Below, one piece after another: positions 21,165 to 31,600 of a DNA stretch of 64,000 bases. A program made the position numbers and the translations under genes. The notes under the pieces were generated by a model, which saw only the letters and a list, made by a program, of their open reading frames with translations, did no database searches and was not told the DNA's origin. This stretch comes from Odontocerum albicorne. Taxonomy: Eukaryota > Arthropoda > Insecta > Trichoptera > Odontoceridae. The stretch spans positions 5,731,723 through 5,795,722 of the forward strand of contig OX463842.1 in NCBI GenBank assembly GCA_949825065.1. Direction: 5' to 3'. Position 1 is the stretch's first letter. Each line of letters starts with the position of its first letter.

Positions 21165-21560
21165 TTTATACATACCTTTACGCCATTCCTCTGTTGGGGT
21201 AGGCAGAGAAGATCAATGTTGTAAATACAATCTGGTGGGTTTATTGCCAGGTGGCAATCTCTACCAACCATTAAAGCTTCCTCCACAAACACATCTTCTC
21301 ATACAGTTCCTTTTGTTTCTTTTACTTCTTGCATTTTCTTCTTTCAAAACTTCACGGACTTTATCCAATCATTCTTTTCTTGGCCGTCCTCTTCCACGAC
21401 TCCCACTTATGCTTACATTATACAATACATATAATTTGTGGGTCGTACATACCCAAATCACCAGTTTAACCGATCCAAACCACCTCAACGTGTTTTTCCA
21501 CCCTTTTTTACAAATCCTTTCATATATTCATCCAACCGAATCTAATAAACCGTTTTTTTA
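21165..21560 (-). mobile_element. LINE-V 3' fragment with SINE-A body inserted (21225-21276)
   Basis: 3' signature TTACGCCATTCCTCTGTTGG then GGTAGGCAGAGA, followed by a SINE-A body (CTGGTGGGTTTATTGCC, AGGTGGCAATCTCTACCAAC). LINE-V resumes at GCTTCCTCCACAAACAC and runs through TTTATCCAATCATTC and GGCCGTCCTC. The SINE sits close to the same point in LINE-V as at 10010-10215. Confidence 0.7.
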
Positions 21561-22537
21561 GTCCACATTTGGTTCAAATATCAAAAGATTTATAACATTA
21601 TAACAAATAATTGGCACATATTTCTCATAATCTTAAAAAAACGTTAAAAAATACAAGCAAATTGTTCTGAAAATGTGTCCTGAATAAGATGATATTATAA
21701 CCCACCCCTTCCTCCACCAAACCACCACAATATCTTTCACTTCATCCCCCGACATAACAGCCCAAACGGGAATAATGAATGAGGTGGGGGGTATGATGGA
21801 TGGTCGGCCAGAATTTTGTACGAGATTCCGATATAAATGTCCGGGATGTGTTCGATCTCTGTGATGAATTTTGTATATATTCAAAATCAATTTATGAACA
21901 CCATACATCAAATTAGTTAGGGTTTTCCTTTATGTTGTTGGTTTGACAGTATATTTTGGAACAAAAATGTAAGAGCGTTTTATGTATTTTTATGACATTT
22001 ATTCAACGTTACATTTTTGAGCACGCTTAAATGAATTTCTATGAAAATCTGGTTTTAAAAAAGCAGATTTTTTAAAATTTAATTATCTCTGAAACATTGT
22101 ATAGAAGGTTCATATCCATAAATGAAAACGATTTTTTTGAGTTATTTTGGTAAACTAATTTCGTTTGAAAATAACTTAAATGAAGGTTTATTTCCGAATG
22201 ATTTTTTTTTGTTTTGAAACCCTTATCTATCTCGTATATCATAAATTAAAAAAATGGATGATATCATGAAAAATAAACTGGATGATATGATATTTGTTTG
22301 AACTCCAGCGTTTGGAAAAATTGTAGTTTTTGTTTTAAGATTTAATTCCATGTGGACATTTTGGTCGAAAAAATGTGTATATCTTATTTATTTGTACCAA
22401 AAAGGTTAGAATTCTTGCACTAACTTTCACGATATATGAGGCTTGTTTGAATATAATTTTTATTATATTAACAGAATCCCAATCTTTAAATATGATAGTC
22501 CAAAATAGTATTGTCGTACCAACTTTGATGTAATCAA
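21561..22537. other. No gene seen
   Basis: Mostly AT-rich. 21690-21870 is less AT-rich, with a C-rich + strand, and is not repeated in the window; its frames show no motif. Confidence 0.4.
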
Positions 22538-22712
22538 AATACGTGCAATTAAAAAACGTAATTTATGCAATTAAAACACGTAATTAATGCAATTAAAATA
22601 CGAAATTAATGCAGTTAAAAAACGTAATAAGTGCAATTAAAATACATAATTAATGCAATAAAAATACGTAATTAATGTAATTAAAATACGTAATTAATGC
22701 AATTAAAATATG
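22538..22712. repeat. 22-bp tandem array, about 8 units
   Basis: Unit TGCAATTAAAATACGTAATT and close variants repeat head to tail with substitutions and small indels. Confidence 0.93.
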
Positions 22713-22805
22713 TGCACTGGAGGGAGGTAACGTATGGGGGGGACCATGTATGACATAATACGGAATGAAGTAATAAGGAATGGATTGTGAACTTATGTGA
22801 AGCCT

Positions 22806-23024
22806 TATAGTTCAGAAAATGTAGGATGAGTCCTGTGACAGCTCACAAATTTGCCCCAATACAACCTTGTAACGATGTTCAGTAATTTTAATTATTTTAT
22901 CAACTTTAATATAAGACTCAATTCTAATAAAAAGCAAGTTATTGAGGTAAATACATTACATAAGGTTGTATTGGGGCAAATTTGTGGGTTGTCACAGGAC
23001 TCATCCTACATTTTCCGAACTATA
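22806..23024. mobile_element. Inverted-repeat MITE, 219 bp
   Basis: Left arm 22806-22868 and right arm 22962-23024 are reverse complements over 63 bp with about 3 mismatches; the loop is 93 bp. Ends read TATAGTTC and GAACTATA. No coding capacity. TA or TATA at the ends suggests a Tc1/mariner-type MITE, but the superfamily is not proven. Confidence 0.9.
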
Positions 23025-23257
23025 GTGTATTAAGTAAAATGAAGAAAAGTACTCCGATATGGTTAAGGCATATACCACAAATAAATTACGAAGTACTCAC
23101 ATTAAAAGTTTAAAGTGCAAATGTTTATTAATTAATTTTATTTATTTATACGTAATCGGTACAATGTACCTTACAATAAAAAAGACAAAAAAATGTAAAA
23201 GAGCCAAGTTTGACAGAATATACAAAAGAAAATTAAAAATAATTTTATCGATTAAAA
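23025..23257. other. No gene seen
   Basis: AT-rich flank ending in GATTAAAA (23250-23257), the left copy of the hAT target duplication. Confidence 0.4.
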
Positions 23258-24160
23258 CAGCGGTTCCCAACCTGTGGTACGCGTACCACCGGTGGTACGC
23301 GAGTGGATAGTTGGTGGTACGCGAAAAATAATCAGTAATGGCGGACATAAAAAGTAAAAAAAAAAACTGTCATAAAAATATCATTTAAACTACTATATTT
23401 TTCCTATAATTCATAATTTTAATTAATAATATACAGTACAGTTGTTAATATGTACAGTCGATGATCGAAAATCCAACAATCAATATCGTATTTTTGGAGT
23501 GCACTTTTAAATTTAGCGCGGTAGCTATCAGTAACTTAAGATGTCGCCGTCACTGTTATGATGGCGCTGTACTCCATTCACTTGAGTGCGCGGCTTACAA
23601 GTGACAGGTGCGTTATTGTTTGTGATTGTATCATATTTGTTTATTAAACTTCATTGATCCCGTGTTGTAATTAACTTTTTTCTTTTTTAATAAGACATGG
23701 ATCAGTGGTTAAAAACCGGTATGTGCATATATTTTCTATTAATATCTGTAATTTTTGGAAAAAAATTGCCTGTGGCGCATTTGGTTTTTTTTATACAAAT
23801 AATTTAATTTAATTCTATGTAATTTTTTTTTAATAAAAATTAGTTGTTAAAAAAAAATACTTCTTTAAATGTCCTGGTTTTGAATTTCGACAAGAAATGA
23901 GCTTCAACACCTTTTATTTAAAAAAAAACATTGTTATATGTAAAGTTCAAATGTCTCATTTTTATCAGATAAAATAAAACATTTGGTATTTTTTTTAAAC
24001 TTAAATAAATTGAGTTATGGGAAATATAGTCACCCTATAAAATTTATAATGCAAATAGAATAACAAATTTCTCGAAATACAATCATTTTTACGAAGTGGT
24101 ACAATTAAGCGTGATGTACTACCAAGTGGTACGCGAGCCAAAAAAGGTTGGGAACCGCTG
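23258..24160 (+). mobile_element. Non-autonomous hAT element, 903 bp, with exact 8-bp target duplication
   Basis: Ends begin CAGCGGTTCCCAACC on both strands, and GATTAAAA flanks each side (23250-23257 and 24161-24168), the 8-bp duplication diagnostic of hAT. Next to both ends are repeated TGGTACGCG motifs, likely transposase subterminal sites. Inside, 23697-23720 reads ATG for MDQWLKTG, like the start of ZBED/SPIN-type hAT transposases (usually MDKWL). This is followed at once by GTATGTG, a plausible splice donor. The rest of the transposase is absent. The intact duplication suggests a fairly clean insertion. Confidence 0.93.
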
Positions 24161-24489
24161 GATTAAAACAACAATGTTAAGAATGAAACAGGTATCAAAT
24201 CGTAAAATCACATGTTACCAACACAATACGGGGCCGTCCACAGGCGCACAGACCGCACAGCGCAAAAAATACAAACTCAATAGACAAATTATTGAAAAAC
24301 AAAATACAATCTGAGAACAAAATCAGATAGGTACAACTTCACCAATCATCAAAAAGTACGGAGAAAACAATAACAAAAATAGTTAAGAAACATAATAATC
24401 AATTAAAAAGCAGTTCAAAAAAGGTCTTCAAAAGTCCTCGAAATAAAACGCTGGATCCCATTTCTAGGCTCGGATATTCGGAAGTACCT
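24161..24489. other. No gene seen
   Basis: Begins with the right target duplication of the hAT element; the rest is AT-rich and unassigned. Confidence 0.4.
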
Positions 24490-24830
24490 TAGTTGTATAT
24501 TAGTTGAAGGTACGGTAGAGGAAGATCAGGGAAAGTACGATTGGATCAAGTGAATTATGTTTTGAAAGAAGGAAGTGTAAGAAGTTGTATGAGATGGTAC
24601 TCGTATATACCATATATACTAGTTAGGTTAGGTTAAGTTAGGTTAGGTTAAATTAGGTTAGGTTAAGTTAGGTTAGGTTAGGTTAGGTTAGATTAGGTTA
24701 GGTTAGGTTAGGTTAGGTTAGGTTAGTATGTAGACGAGGCGAAAGACATTTATCCCGATTAGAAAGTCTGGCGTTCTTTTCTCTCTGCCTACTTCAACAG
24801 GGAGACGGCGTGATGGTATGTACGTGTGTA
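24490..24830 (+). pseudogene. LINE-V 3' end interrupted by a telomeric repeat array
   Basis: Before the array, codons read GRGRSGKVRLDQVNYVLKEG and SVRSCMRWY, matching LINE-V copies. After it, TATGTAGACGAGGCGAAAGA gives the LINE-V phrase (V)DEAKD. The 3' signature CTCTCTGCCTACTTCAACAG then GGAGACGGCGTGATGGTATG closes the copy. The two halves adjoin in other copies, so the TTAGG block is an insertion. Confidence 0.8.
24621..24725 (+). repeat. Interstitial telomere-type array (TTAGG)n, 21 pentamers
   Basis: 21 consecutive pentamers, 16 of them exact GGTTA. Variants occupy pentamers 1, 4, 7 and 10 (AGTTA or AATTA) and 15 (GATTA). The first four variants are spaced exactly three pentamers apart, so a 15-bp unit was itself multiplied. 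TTAGG is the ancestral insect telomere repeat. It lies inside LINE-V, not at a chromosome end as far as the window shows. Confidence 0.95.
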
Positions 24831-25540
24831 ATATGTCAGTTTGAAAATAAGTCTGTCATAGTCAGCTCGATAATAAAAAAAATTTACTTATTAATTTTCT
24901 TCCGTTTAATACCAGAAAAAATGTGTTTAATAGTTGTAAGTTTATTGAACTGTAATGACCGACGATTCCATTTTGTTTCTTTCGATAAATTGTTATATTT
25001 CTGATACTAAAGCAACAATTCTATAGAATTTCCTCGTTTTTATAAGTATGTTATTTTCTTCCTTTAATCTATAGATTCGGAGATATGACATGAATAAACA
25101 AATATGTATTGTGTAAATGTACAATTGATGTGCTAATCGATATCCTGAAAAATATTTATCCGGCCAGTTTCCAGTAGCCTTCGCTGGTTTATATTTAGCC
25201 ACCCGCACCCACACCCCTACCACGAGTAGGGATCCTGACGCTTTTTGCACCCTCCCACTCCATGGACGGACGTTGCTTTGTGGGAAAATTCTTTTTTCTC
25301 CAGTATTATTTCTTATTATCTGTATGGTTCATTTTCACTTGTTCATTCCTTTTCGATTTAAGTAAGACCAAGAGATAAATGTAGAGGAAACATATAGTAT
25401 TACATATTTGGTAATTATTCTGTATAAACATTTGAAATATAATTAGGTATAACACTTAATTTCTAACTTAAAAAAATTCGAAAATAAGAAATGAATTAAA
25501 TAAAAAAACTATTTATTTAATAAAATATATAATTAAAGTA
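24831..25540. other. No gene seen
   Basis: 25150-25300 is GC-raised (CACCCGCACCCACACCCC) and apparently single-copy here. No frame with motifs. Confidence 0.35.
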
Positions 25541-25850
25541 CTAGGCGTATCCAGAAAGTAAGTGTACTGAGGCTCTCACCACCGGATGGATTTTATTTTT
25601 CGACATGTTGGCTACGACATGTAGCCTGACCCTTCCCCTCCGCAACGAGACCGGTTCAAGGTCAGTACGTTGAGAAGTGTCGACGCGACAACACGTTTCG
25701 TGAAAAATGTAAATCCAATCTCCCGCCAAGTGCGAAATACGGGGCGTCATCCGTTATTTCGTTTGGAAGGGAAAACCTCCGGTTGAGGTTTATAATGAGG
25801 TGAAAACTGCATATGGTGATATAGATATGAATCGTACGTAATACATCATC
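25541..25850 (+). mobile_element. Mariner 5' end fragment, same family as 37969-38924
   Basis: Starts after TA (25539-25540) with the terminal repeat CTAGGCGTATCCAGAAAGTA, then a leader nearly identical (reversed) to 38718-38924. Unlike that copy, coding continues into the DNA-binding domain: CEIRGVIRYFVWKGKPPVEV then YNEVKTAYGDIDMNR, a mariner helix-turn-helix. Similarity ends near 25850; the catalytic domain and 3' end are missing. Confidence 0.87.
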
Positions 25851-26149
25851 AAAAATAATTATGTTTCCGTTTTCTCAGTACTGACACTCGGCAGAGGAAA
25901 CTTTAAATTGTATAGATCAAATGCATAAAGACTATTTAACAATTAAGTAAACGCGCTTGAATCTAGGATACGTTCTGTTAACTATGATAGATGAAACTCG
26001 TGCCAAACCGGTCGATAAATTTATGAAAATGCATCAAGTAATATGTAAGTGAAAGTATGTAGATAATAAATCTCTAAGTCGTTTGAAAACCAATTGGTGC
26101 TCAAAATGTTGTTTAATTCATTGATCCGTAGCAAAATAGAAAGTAATGC
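25851..26149. other. No gene seen
   Basis: AT-rich, nothing recognised. Confidence 0.35.
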
Positions 26150-26799
26150 TTGCATTTGAAGCCCGGTGGGGGCGCAGAATTTGCTCATGGTGGAGAAAGT
26201 ACAAAAAAAATATCTACGATATCTCTATATCAGAGAGTGCGGTGTCTATTCATGGCTTTATCCTACTCAGTTTCTGCTGGGCATGCTCGGGTATAACTCC
26301 TTGAGCGTAAGAAGAGATGTGCGTCTCCTGGTATACGTTGTCAAACTCGTTCGAGGAGTTGTGAGCTGTCCAGCATTACTACAAAGATTAGCGTTAAATG
26401 TTCCTAACAATTACACTAGACTGCGCCGGCAAGAACTGTTCTCAATAAAATACGCAAGAACGGGTCTTCCAGCCGCTATGCCTGTTGGAAGGGCCTTAAC
26501 TCTTCTGAACGGGACTGCTTCGGATATGGACAAATTTCATATCACATTACCAAAAGCAAAAGTAAATTTTCTTCTTAGATTGAGCGCGATAGAAAGCACT
26601 CATCAACATGCCTAAATAACTGTGAATATATGTGTATAATATTTTTGTGTGTATATATACTCGTTTGTATGCATTATTTTTTTATTTTATATAATTTTTT
26701 AACTTATTTTTATTTCCTCTGTGTAATTTTTCTTCTTTTTTAATGCCTTGTATTTTCAAAGTAATTAGGCTAAGCCTGTTTTGAAAAAATAAATAAATA
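26150..26799 (+). pseudogene. LINE-K (jockey/R1-type) C-terminal coding region and 3' tail
   Basis: A 149-residue frame (26166-26615) reads VEKVQKKYLRYLYIRECGVY, LGMLGYNSLSVRRDVRLLVY, VVKLVRGVVSCPALLQRLAL and VPNNYTRLRRQELFSIKYAR, a widespread insect non-LTR C-terminal region after the reverse-transcriptase domain. The frame opens within the protein (GAQNLLMVEKVQ), so the copy is 5'-truncated. The tail GCCTGTTTTGAAAAAATAAA plus repeats of AATAA at 26780-26799 is the LINE 3' end. It abuts the Tc1-like copy at 26800. Confidence 0.85.
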
Positions 26800-27374
26800 A
26801 AGGTTCTTTCGAATTGAGCGGTTTTTTTAATTAAAATTTTAAATTATTATTATAAAACACTCACCTTGCTTTGGTTTCAAAAACATGTTTTATTGGTCAT
26901 CAAAGTATAATGTAATCGTATGACATTTAAACACAAAAAAACAATATCCGCCAAACGCTTTTGCAGCTCCACTAATGTACTCGTATAGTGTAATCACTCT
27001 TTTGTCCAAAATTTCGATGACATTTTGGCAAAATTGCGGTTCTAGCCCACCAATAACGTGAATAATTTCGTCCTTCAGCTCAGGAATTGATTGGGGGTTA
27101 TTCTTATAGACCTGGCTTTTAACGTAACCTTAGAAAAAATAGTCCAACGGTGTCAGATAACATGATCTTGGTGGCCAATTAACATCACCGTTTCCGGAGA
27201 TTACAATACATAAAATAATTCTCAATATTTGAACGCGTTGTTGTGTTGTATAAGACTCCATTTTTATAAATATCATACATTACACTTCTCAAATGTCACA
27301 AGACCCAGGCAAGTTTGCGACGCCATCTGTGTTTTATCCAAGAATTAAAAAACCGCAAAATTTGAAAAACCCTT
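26800..27374 (-). mobile_element. Tc1/mariner-superfamily non-autonomous element, copy 2
   Basis: Ends GGTTCTTTCGAATTGAGCGG and (minus) GGGTTTTTCAAATTTTGCGG, flanked by TA. The minus strand decodes to NWPPRSCYLTPLDYFF, GYVKSQVYKNNPQSIPELKD and EIIHVIGGLEPQFCQNVIE. The order and deletion point are the same as copies 1 and 3; internal stops are present. No nested insertion, so it gives the reference length (575 bp). Confidence 0.85.
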
Positions 27375-27439
27375 TACACTATATTGGGTGTTTTAAAATA
27401 TTTTTATACTTGTATTATATTATATACACCAGTTTTACT

Positions 27440-27860
27440 ATATAATAATTATTTAAAAAACCAACACTTTTAATTTTAATAAAGGATAATTTATAAAGCG
27501 CCGAGTAGAGATCGGACTCTCCTAAAGGTGATCTAATTATTGATATATAAAAAAAATATTTCAAAATAATAATATGTAAGTTGAGGTGGAGGCTGCAGGC
27601 ATTATCTTATATAAGATTCTTCCCCGCACTTGCATTTGTTTAGAACTTCCATAATTTTTTTTTGTAGATCTTCCTATATGTGATAGTGACACATTCAGTT
27701 TTAGGTACAGTATAGTGTCCCTATTTAATCATAGATTTTAATAAGACCTCCTAAAAAGGGCTGACTTCATGCGGATTCTAAAACTGCATGCGCCATCCAT
27801 ATCTGTAACACTTAGATGCATACCATTCCACACTACAGGACAAGCAATGGCAAAAGTCCT
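27440..27860. repeat. Repeat X copy 2
   Basis: Begins with sequence resembling one 88-bp satellite unit (AATAAAGGATAATTTATAAA then a hairpin-like GCGCCGAG ... CTCTCCTAAAGGTGAT). It continues with GGAGGCTGCAGGCATTATC, GTAGATCTTCCTATATGTGA and CCTAAAAAGGGCTGACTTC. These landmarks recur in order in copies 1 and 3. Only one unit is present here, against 22 in copy 1. Confidence 0.65.
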
Positions 27861-27924
27861 AACATAATACCAGACCCTATTGGATCGACTCGGAATTATT
27901 AATTATTTTGAAATTCTAATCCCT

Positions 27925-28400
27925 AAGTTCTACTGCTTTCCAAGGGAACATCTTTCAGACACAGATTCGTAAGATATTGTAGCGACCGTGCGTGCGGTCA
28001 CTGAACCCACTGAGGCGACCCTTGGCCGCTCGGTCATTGAACTCGCACTGTAGGGAACGCGAGACGGCACCGGGCGAAGGTCGCCCGCGCGGTCATTGAA
28101 CTCACTAGTAGCGGAGAGCGAGACACCGATATATCGCTTGCCTCTCCTGCAGACTGTAGTATGAAATGTATATAGAACGTGCAACAATAACCATGTGTCC
28201 AGCGAAGCGAGACAGCGACATGTTCTGCGCCGTTCTATACATTATAAATACAGACGCTTACAATAAACTTTCTCTCTTTACTTATCTCGATCTCGACGAC
28301 TTTTATTCAAACCATCTCATCCTTCTATGCGAAACACAAGTCCCTAAAATATCATACAATTGAGATATCCCATTAAGAGACTTGAATAAAAATCAATTAT
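27925..28400 (+). repeat. Repeat E copy 2, split by a GC-rich insertion
   Basis: 27925-27977 matches 17505-17540, and 28363-28390 (GATATCCCATTAAG) resembles what follows there. The insertion lies between. Confidence 0.5.
27978..28362 (+). mobile_element. Putative solo LTR or other GC-rich insertion
   Basis: The block starts TGTAGCGACC and is sharply richer in G+C than its flanks. It has three CGGTCA(C/T)TGAAC motifs, then a TATA-like CATTATAAATAC at about 28240 and AATAAACTTTCTCTC 25 bp on, an LTR-like promoter and polyadenylation layout. GATAT occurs just before it (27973-27977) and just after it (28363-28367). The 3' end reads ATTGA, not the canonical CA, so the LTR call is tentative. No internal retroviral-type genes are present. 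Confidence 0.45.
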
Positions 28401-29084
28401 GCATTTATTAGATAGATGTACTCGTACATTTATTTACTAATCAATATTTATAATACACGTGTTACATTTCTTTTTAATAAAACATTTGTAATTATTTTGC
28501 CACGATTAGGATTATACTTGTATTGTCACGACGTTGAAACATATTTTTTTTATTATGTACTATTTCTTTGGAATATGTTAACTTTGTTTGCAAGTATTTT
28601 GGCTGAAAAAAAATTGTGTAAGCGAACCGGTTAATATTTTTTTAAGCCAACTAGAGTTGTATATTTTTTTAATGATTTGGGTCTGGATATTGTGCTTTTT
28701 ATTAATAAAGTAGTATTGTATTAGTATATATGAAGTTAGAAATAAATCAGATTTTAATTAATATGCCATGTAATGGTCATTACGCGAGATGGTGAGCGAT
28801 AAGACGAATGCCCCGGAGTACTCGGACTACCAGACTAGCAGAGGGAATGAATGCACTTCGGGTGATAAATGGGCCGCATCGGCACACGATGCAGCCGTAC
28901 TGTGCTTTGCCGCTTTGAAATTTTAGGGGAGTGGTGTTCAAAATTCTTTTTAATTTTATTAACTCTTGTATAATATAAAATTAATCGATCAATTCTGATA
29001 TTATTTGTGAACTAGTATTTTTATTGATAGTTATTTTGTTATTGCGGTAAAATTTTATATTTGTGTACGTTTTACAACATCTTA
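28401..29084. other. No gene seen
   Basis: Mostly AT-rich. 28770-28920 is GC-raised and unassigned. Confidence 0.35.
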
Positions 29085-29259
29085 AGCTATTTACTGATTA
29101 GAGCACGCGCAGTGTGAGCCACTTGTGCGATTAAACCGTGGTAGTGAACCTGTCAGATAGACACTAGAGCTACTCAAACGCATGAGTGGCTCACACGCAC
29201 CCGTTCTCATGCGTGTGAGCGTCTTATGCGCGTGAGCGTGCTTAAATCAGTAGATAGCT
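29085..29259. mobile_element. Small GC-rich inverted-repeat element (MITE-like), 175 bp
   Basis: The left end AGCTATTTACTGATTAGAGC and right end (minus) AGCTATCTACTGATTTAAGC are imperfect inverted repeats. Inside are several GTGAGCC/GGCTCAC and GCGTGAGCGT motifs in both orientations. No coding capacity; superfamily unknown. Confidence 0.65.
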
Positions 29260-29529
29260 ATAGAATTTTATGTAATTTATAAATAATTCTAAAGCTCTCT
29301 ACCGAATATATACATACATATTTATATTTTTCTAAAAAAAAAAACATTATGAAAATGGTTGTTACGGGGTAAGTTTAGATTTAGTTGTGGGATGTAATAT
29401 TTTTAGTAACAAACTGCTGGAAGATATTATACAAACCAGCTTGCCTATATAACTACATGTCAATTTTATCCAATCAACCAGGAATACTATTATAAAACCA
29501 CCTTTTAAAAGATTATAGTGTAGGACCCT

Positions 29530-29610
29530 TCATTTTGGATTCCATAAATAATCGAACTCGAGACTACCGGGCTAGAAATCAAGTGATCTACCAAGAAGGC
29601 CAAATAAATT
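29530..29610 (-). repeat. SINE-A head fragment
   Basis: The minus strand contains TTGGCCTTCTTGGTAGATCA with box-A character and GAGTTCGATTATT as box B. Partial. Confidence 0.5.
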
Positions 29611-30172
29611 GTCGTTCCCTTTTAGATCTTTTCGTTATAAATAATTTATTTTTAATAAGATTTTGCGTGGCATTCTTAATGTTATTCCATATAGGATGTT
29701 TATTTGTCAGATATGTATTTTTCCTGGAAAGAAAATATTACACATTTAGTCATATATTGTTATTTATATTATTATGAAATATAAATATAACATACGCACC
29801 TGTGTGGGAAATATTAAAACTGTATATTGAAGAAGACATAAATTAGTTCGCATTGTTATATTTTCACGTGAAATTTACTGAAATTCGAGAAAGAAACCTT
29901 TATCTACCCTCTCATGGTAGTGTTATGCTAAAACTAGAATTAAAAAAATGCTTTACTTAAATAATACAAACGGCAAAGTAGAAACAAATATAAGAACAGT
30001 ACGGGTATAACACTTCACCTAGTTTGACATTTTTTTCCAACCGACAAAATATAAGTTTGAATACCTAATTATGGAACCAAAACTGATTGGGACTATTTTT
30101 GGGTACCCTCAGGATTCAAACACGAAACACCTTAAAAGACAGTAAGCATTCTACTAACAAGGTGAATATTAA
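29611..30172. other. No gene seen; possible tRNA-like SINE head at 30090-30165 (minus)
   Basis: AT-rich. The stretch GGATTCAAACACGAAACACC with AGTAAGCATTCTACTAACAA looks like a reversed box B and box A. Confidence 0.3.
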
Positions 30173-30483
30173 CTCTGTTAATCCCACGAGGCCGATTATC
30201 GGCCACAACTGGTGTATGTTTAAAAACCCACGGGGACGATCATCGGCCTCAAAGTTTTCATATAAGTTTTTAAGTTGAATGAAAAAAACATAAATATTTT
30301 TTATGTAATATATAAATTACTTATTATTTTACCCTCTACTAGGAGGTCTCCACAAAAAAATAAGTTTTAAAACTAAATATTAACTGATATATAAAATAAA
30401 ATATAAATTACTGTTTTTTTGGCAAAAAATGCTTGGGATTTTTTGCACATTTTATGCAAAATATGCTGGGATTAAAACGGTTA
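30173..30483. mobile_element. Candidate piggyBac-like MITE
   Basis: TTAATCCCACGAGG at the left and, reversed, TTTTAATCCCAGCA next to CGGTTAA at the right. Inside, GGCCGATTATCGGCC is near-palindromic and recurs in altered form at about 30235 (GACGATCATCGGCC). TTAA at the ends suggests the piggyBac group, but the ends pair poorly. Confidence 0.35.
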
Positions 30484-30989
30484 ATTTCATTGCAGTAGTA
30501 TGACAATTTTTATATTGAATAAAACGATAGATTTAAAACAAAAATATTTGTATGGCTTGTTTTCAACGACATAAGCTAAAGAAAAATGTTGTATGTTAAC
30601 TGTTCAAGTTTTACCATCTTCTGTTCCTCTTATTAATTAGGGTTGTGACTACAGCGCTGCCATGGTTCTTTTCTAAGAGTCTGTACTTAGGCTCTTTGGA
30701 GAACGGTCTGCTTTTCCAGCTGGAGTCTATTTTTGCACCGTTTCTTTATATGCTTATTTCGCGTCCTTTTTAGATTGCCTCTAGGTACCGCTTGAAACAT
30801 CTCAGAATTAATTCACCGTTATTAAAATTGCCAAAAAGGATCTTTCCATAGTTAACTGGAGCAGAATGAAAACATTTTAATAATACAAAATGCAGAATAA
30901 TTACCTAACCTGAGTTATATGTTGAAAGAAGAAAAATTTTACTACTTAAAATTAAAATTGATGGTCAAAATCGAGGGTCGAGTCTTTTG
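30484..30989. other. No gene seen
   Basis: 30650-30790 is less AT-rich but shows no motif. Confidence 0.35.
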
Positions 30990-30993
30990 TTAA

Positions 30994-31600
30994 CCCTTCC
31001 TGTCCTGTGATGTGTAACTAGTACACATTGCTTCTAAAAACTTTAATATCTCTATAAATATAATAAATAATGGGTTCAGATTTAAAGTATTCCTTCGTAA
31101 TACATTAACGCATTGAATGAAAAAAATAATATAAATAATAATTAGCACTTATCGGCCACATCAGAGATATTTTGTGAAAATCGGGAATAAATTCATCAAT
31201 ACAATCAAATGTGTGCCAGTGTGTGACGTAGGTATATTCGTTCTAAAAAAACACTATGGGTGAGGCAACGATGGTATTAAAGTCTAACTCTCACTCTACT
31301 TCGGTATATGAGAACACAAGAAATATAATCTCAGTTCGCTCGCTTCTCTCGCTCAGTAGCCAGTAGGCTTTCGTTCGAGGTGGCCATTTTGCCCGTTTTG
31401 TGAACGTCGTCCGATGTTTTTTTTTCATGTTTTCAGCAATTAAATTCCAATTATTATCACTTTTGACTTCAAATTTAATAAATTTAAGCGATTGGCTATG
31501 AATATTCTTATTTTTTCGATTTTAAATCGCTCATTTTTACATGTGTATTGAATACACATCACCGGAACGGGCGGATTTTTTTAGCACAGGAAGGGAAAGG
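30994..31600. mobile_element. piggyBac-like non-autonomous element 1, 607 bp, TTAA-flanked
   Basis: TTAA at 30990-30993 and 31601-31604 flanks ends that read CCCTTCCTGTCCTGTGATGT and (minus) CCTTTCCCTTCCTGTGC. Both ends carry a GATGTGTA motif beside an ACACAT-containing palindrome. TTAA duplication with C-rich ends is the piggyBac hallmark. Sequence at 31430-31545 recurs in reverse inside 54406-55032. No transposase code recognised. Confidence 0.8.

Noticed and set aside
24621..24725. True chromosome end
   Set aside because: The array is only about 105 bp and is flanked on both sides by the two halves of one LINE copy, so it is interstitial.
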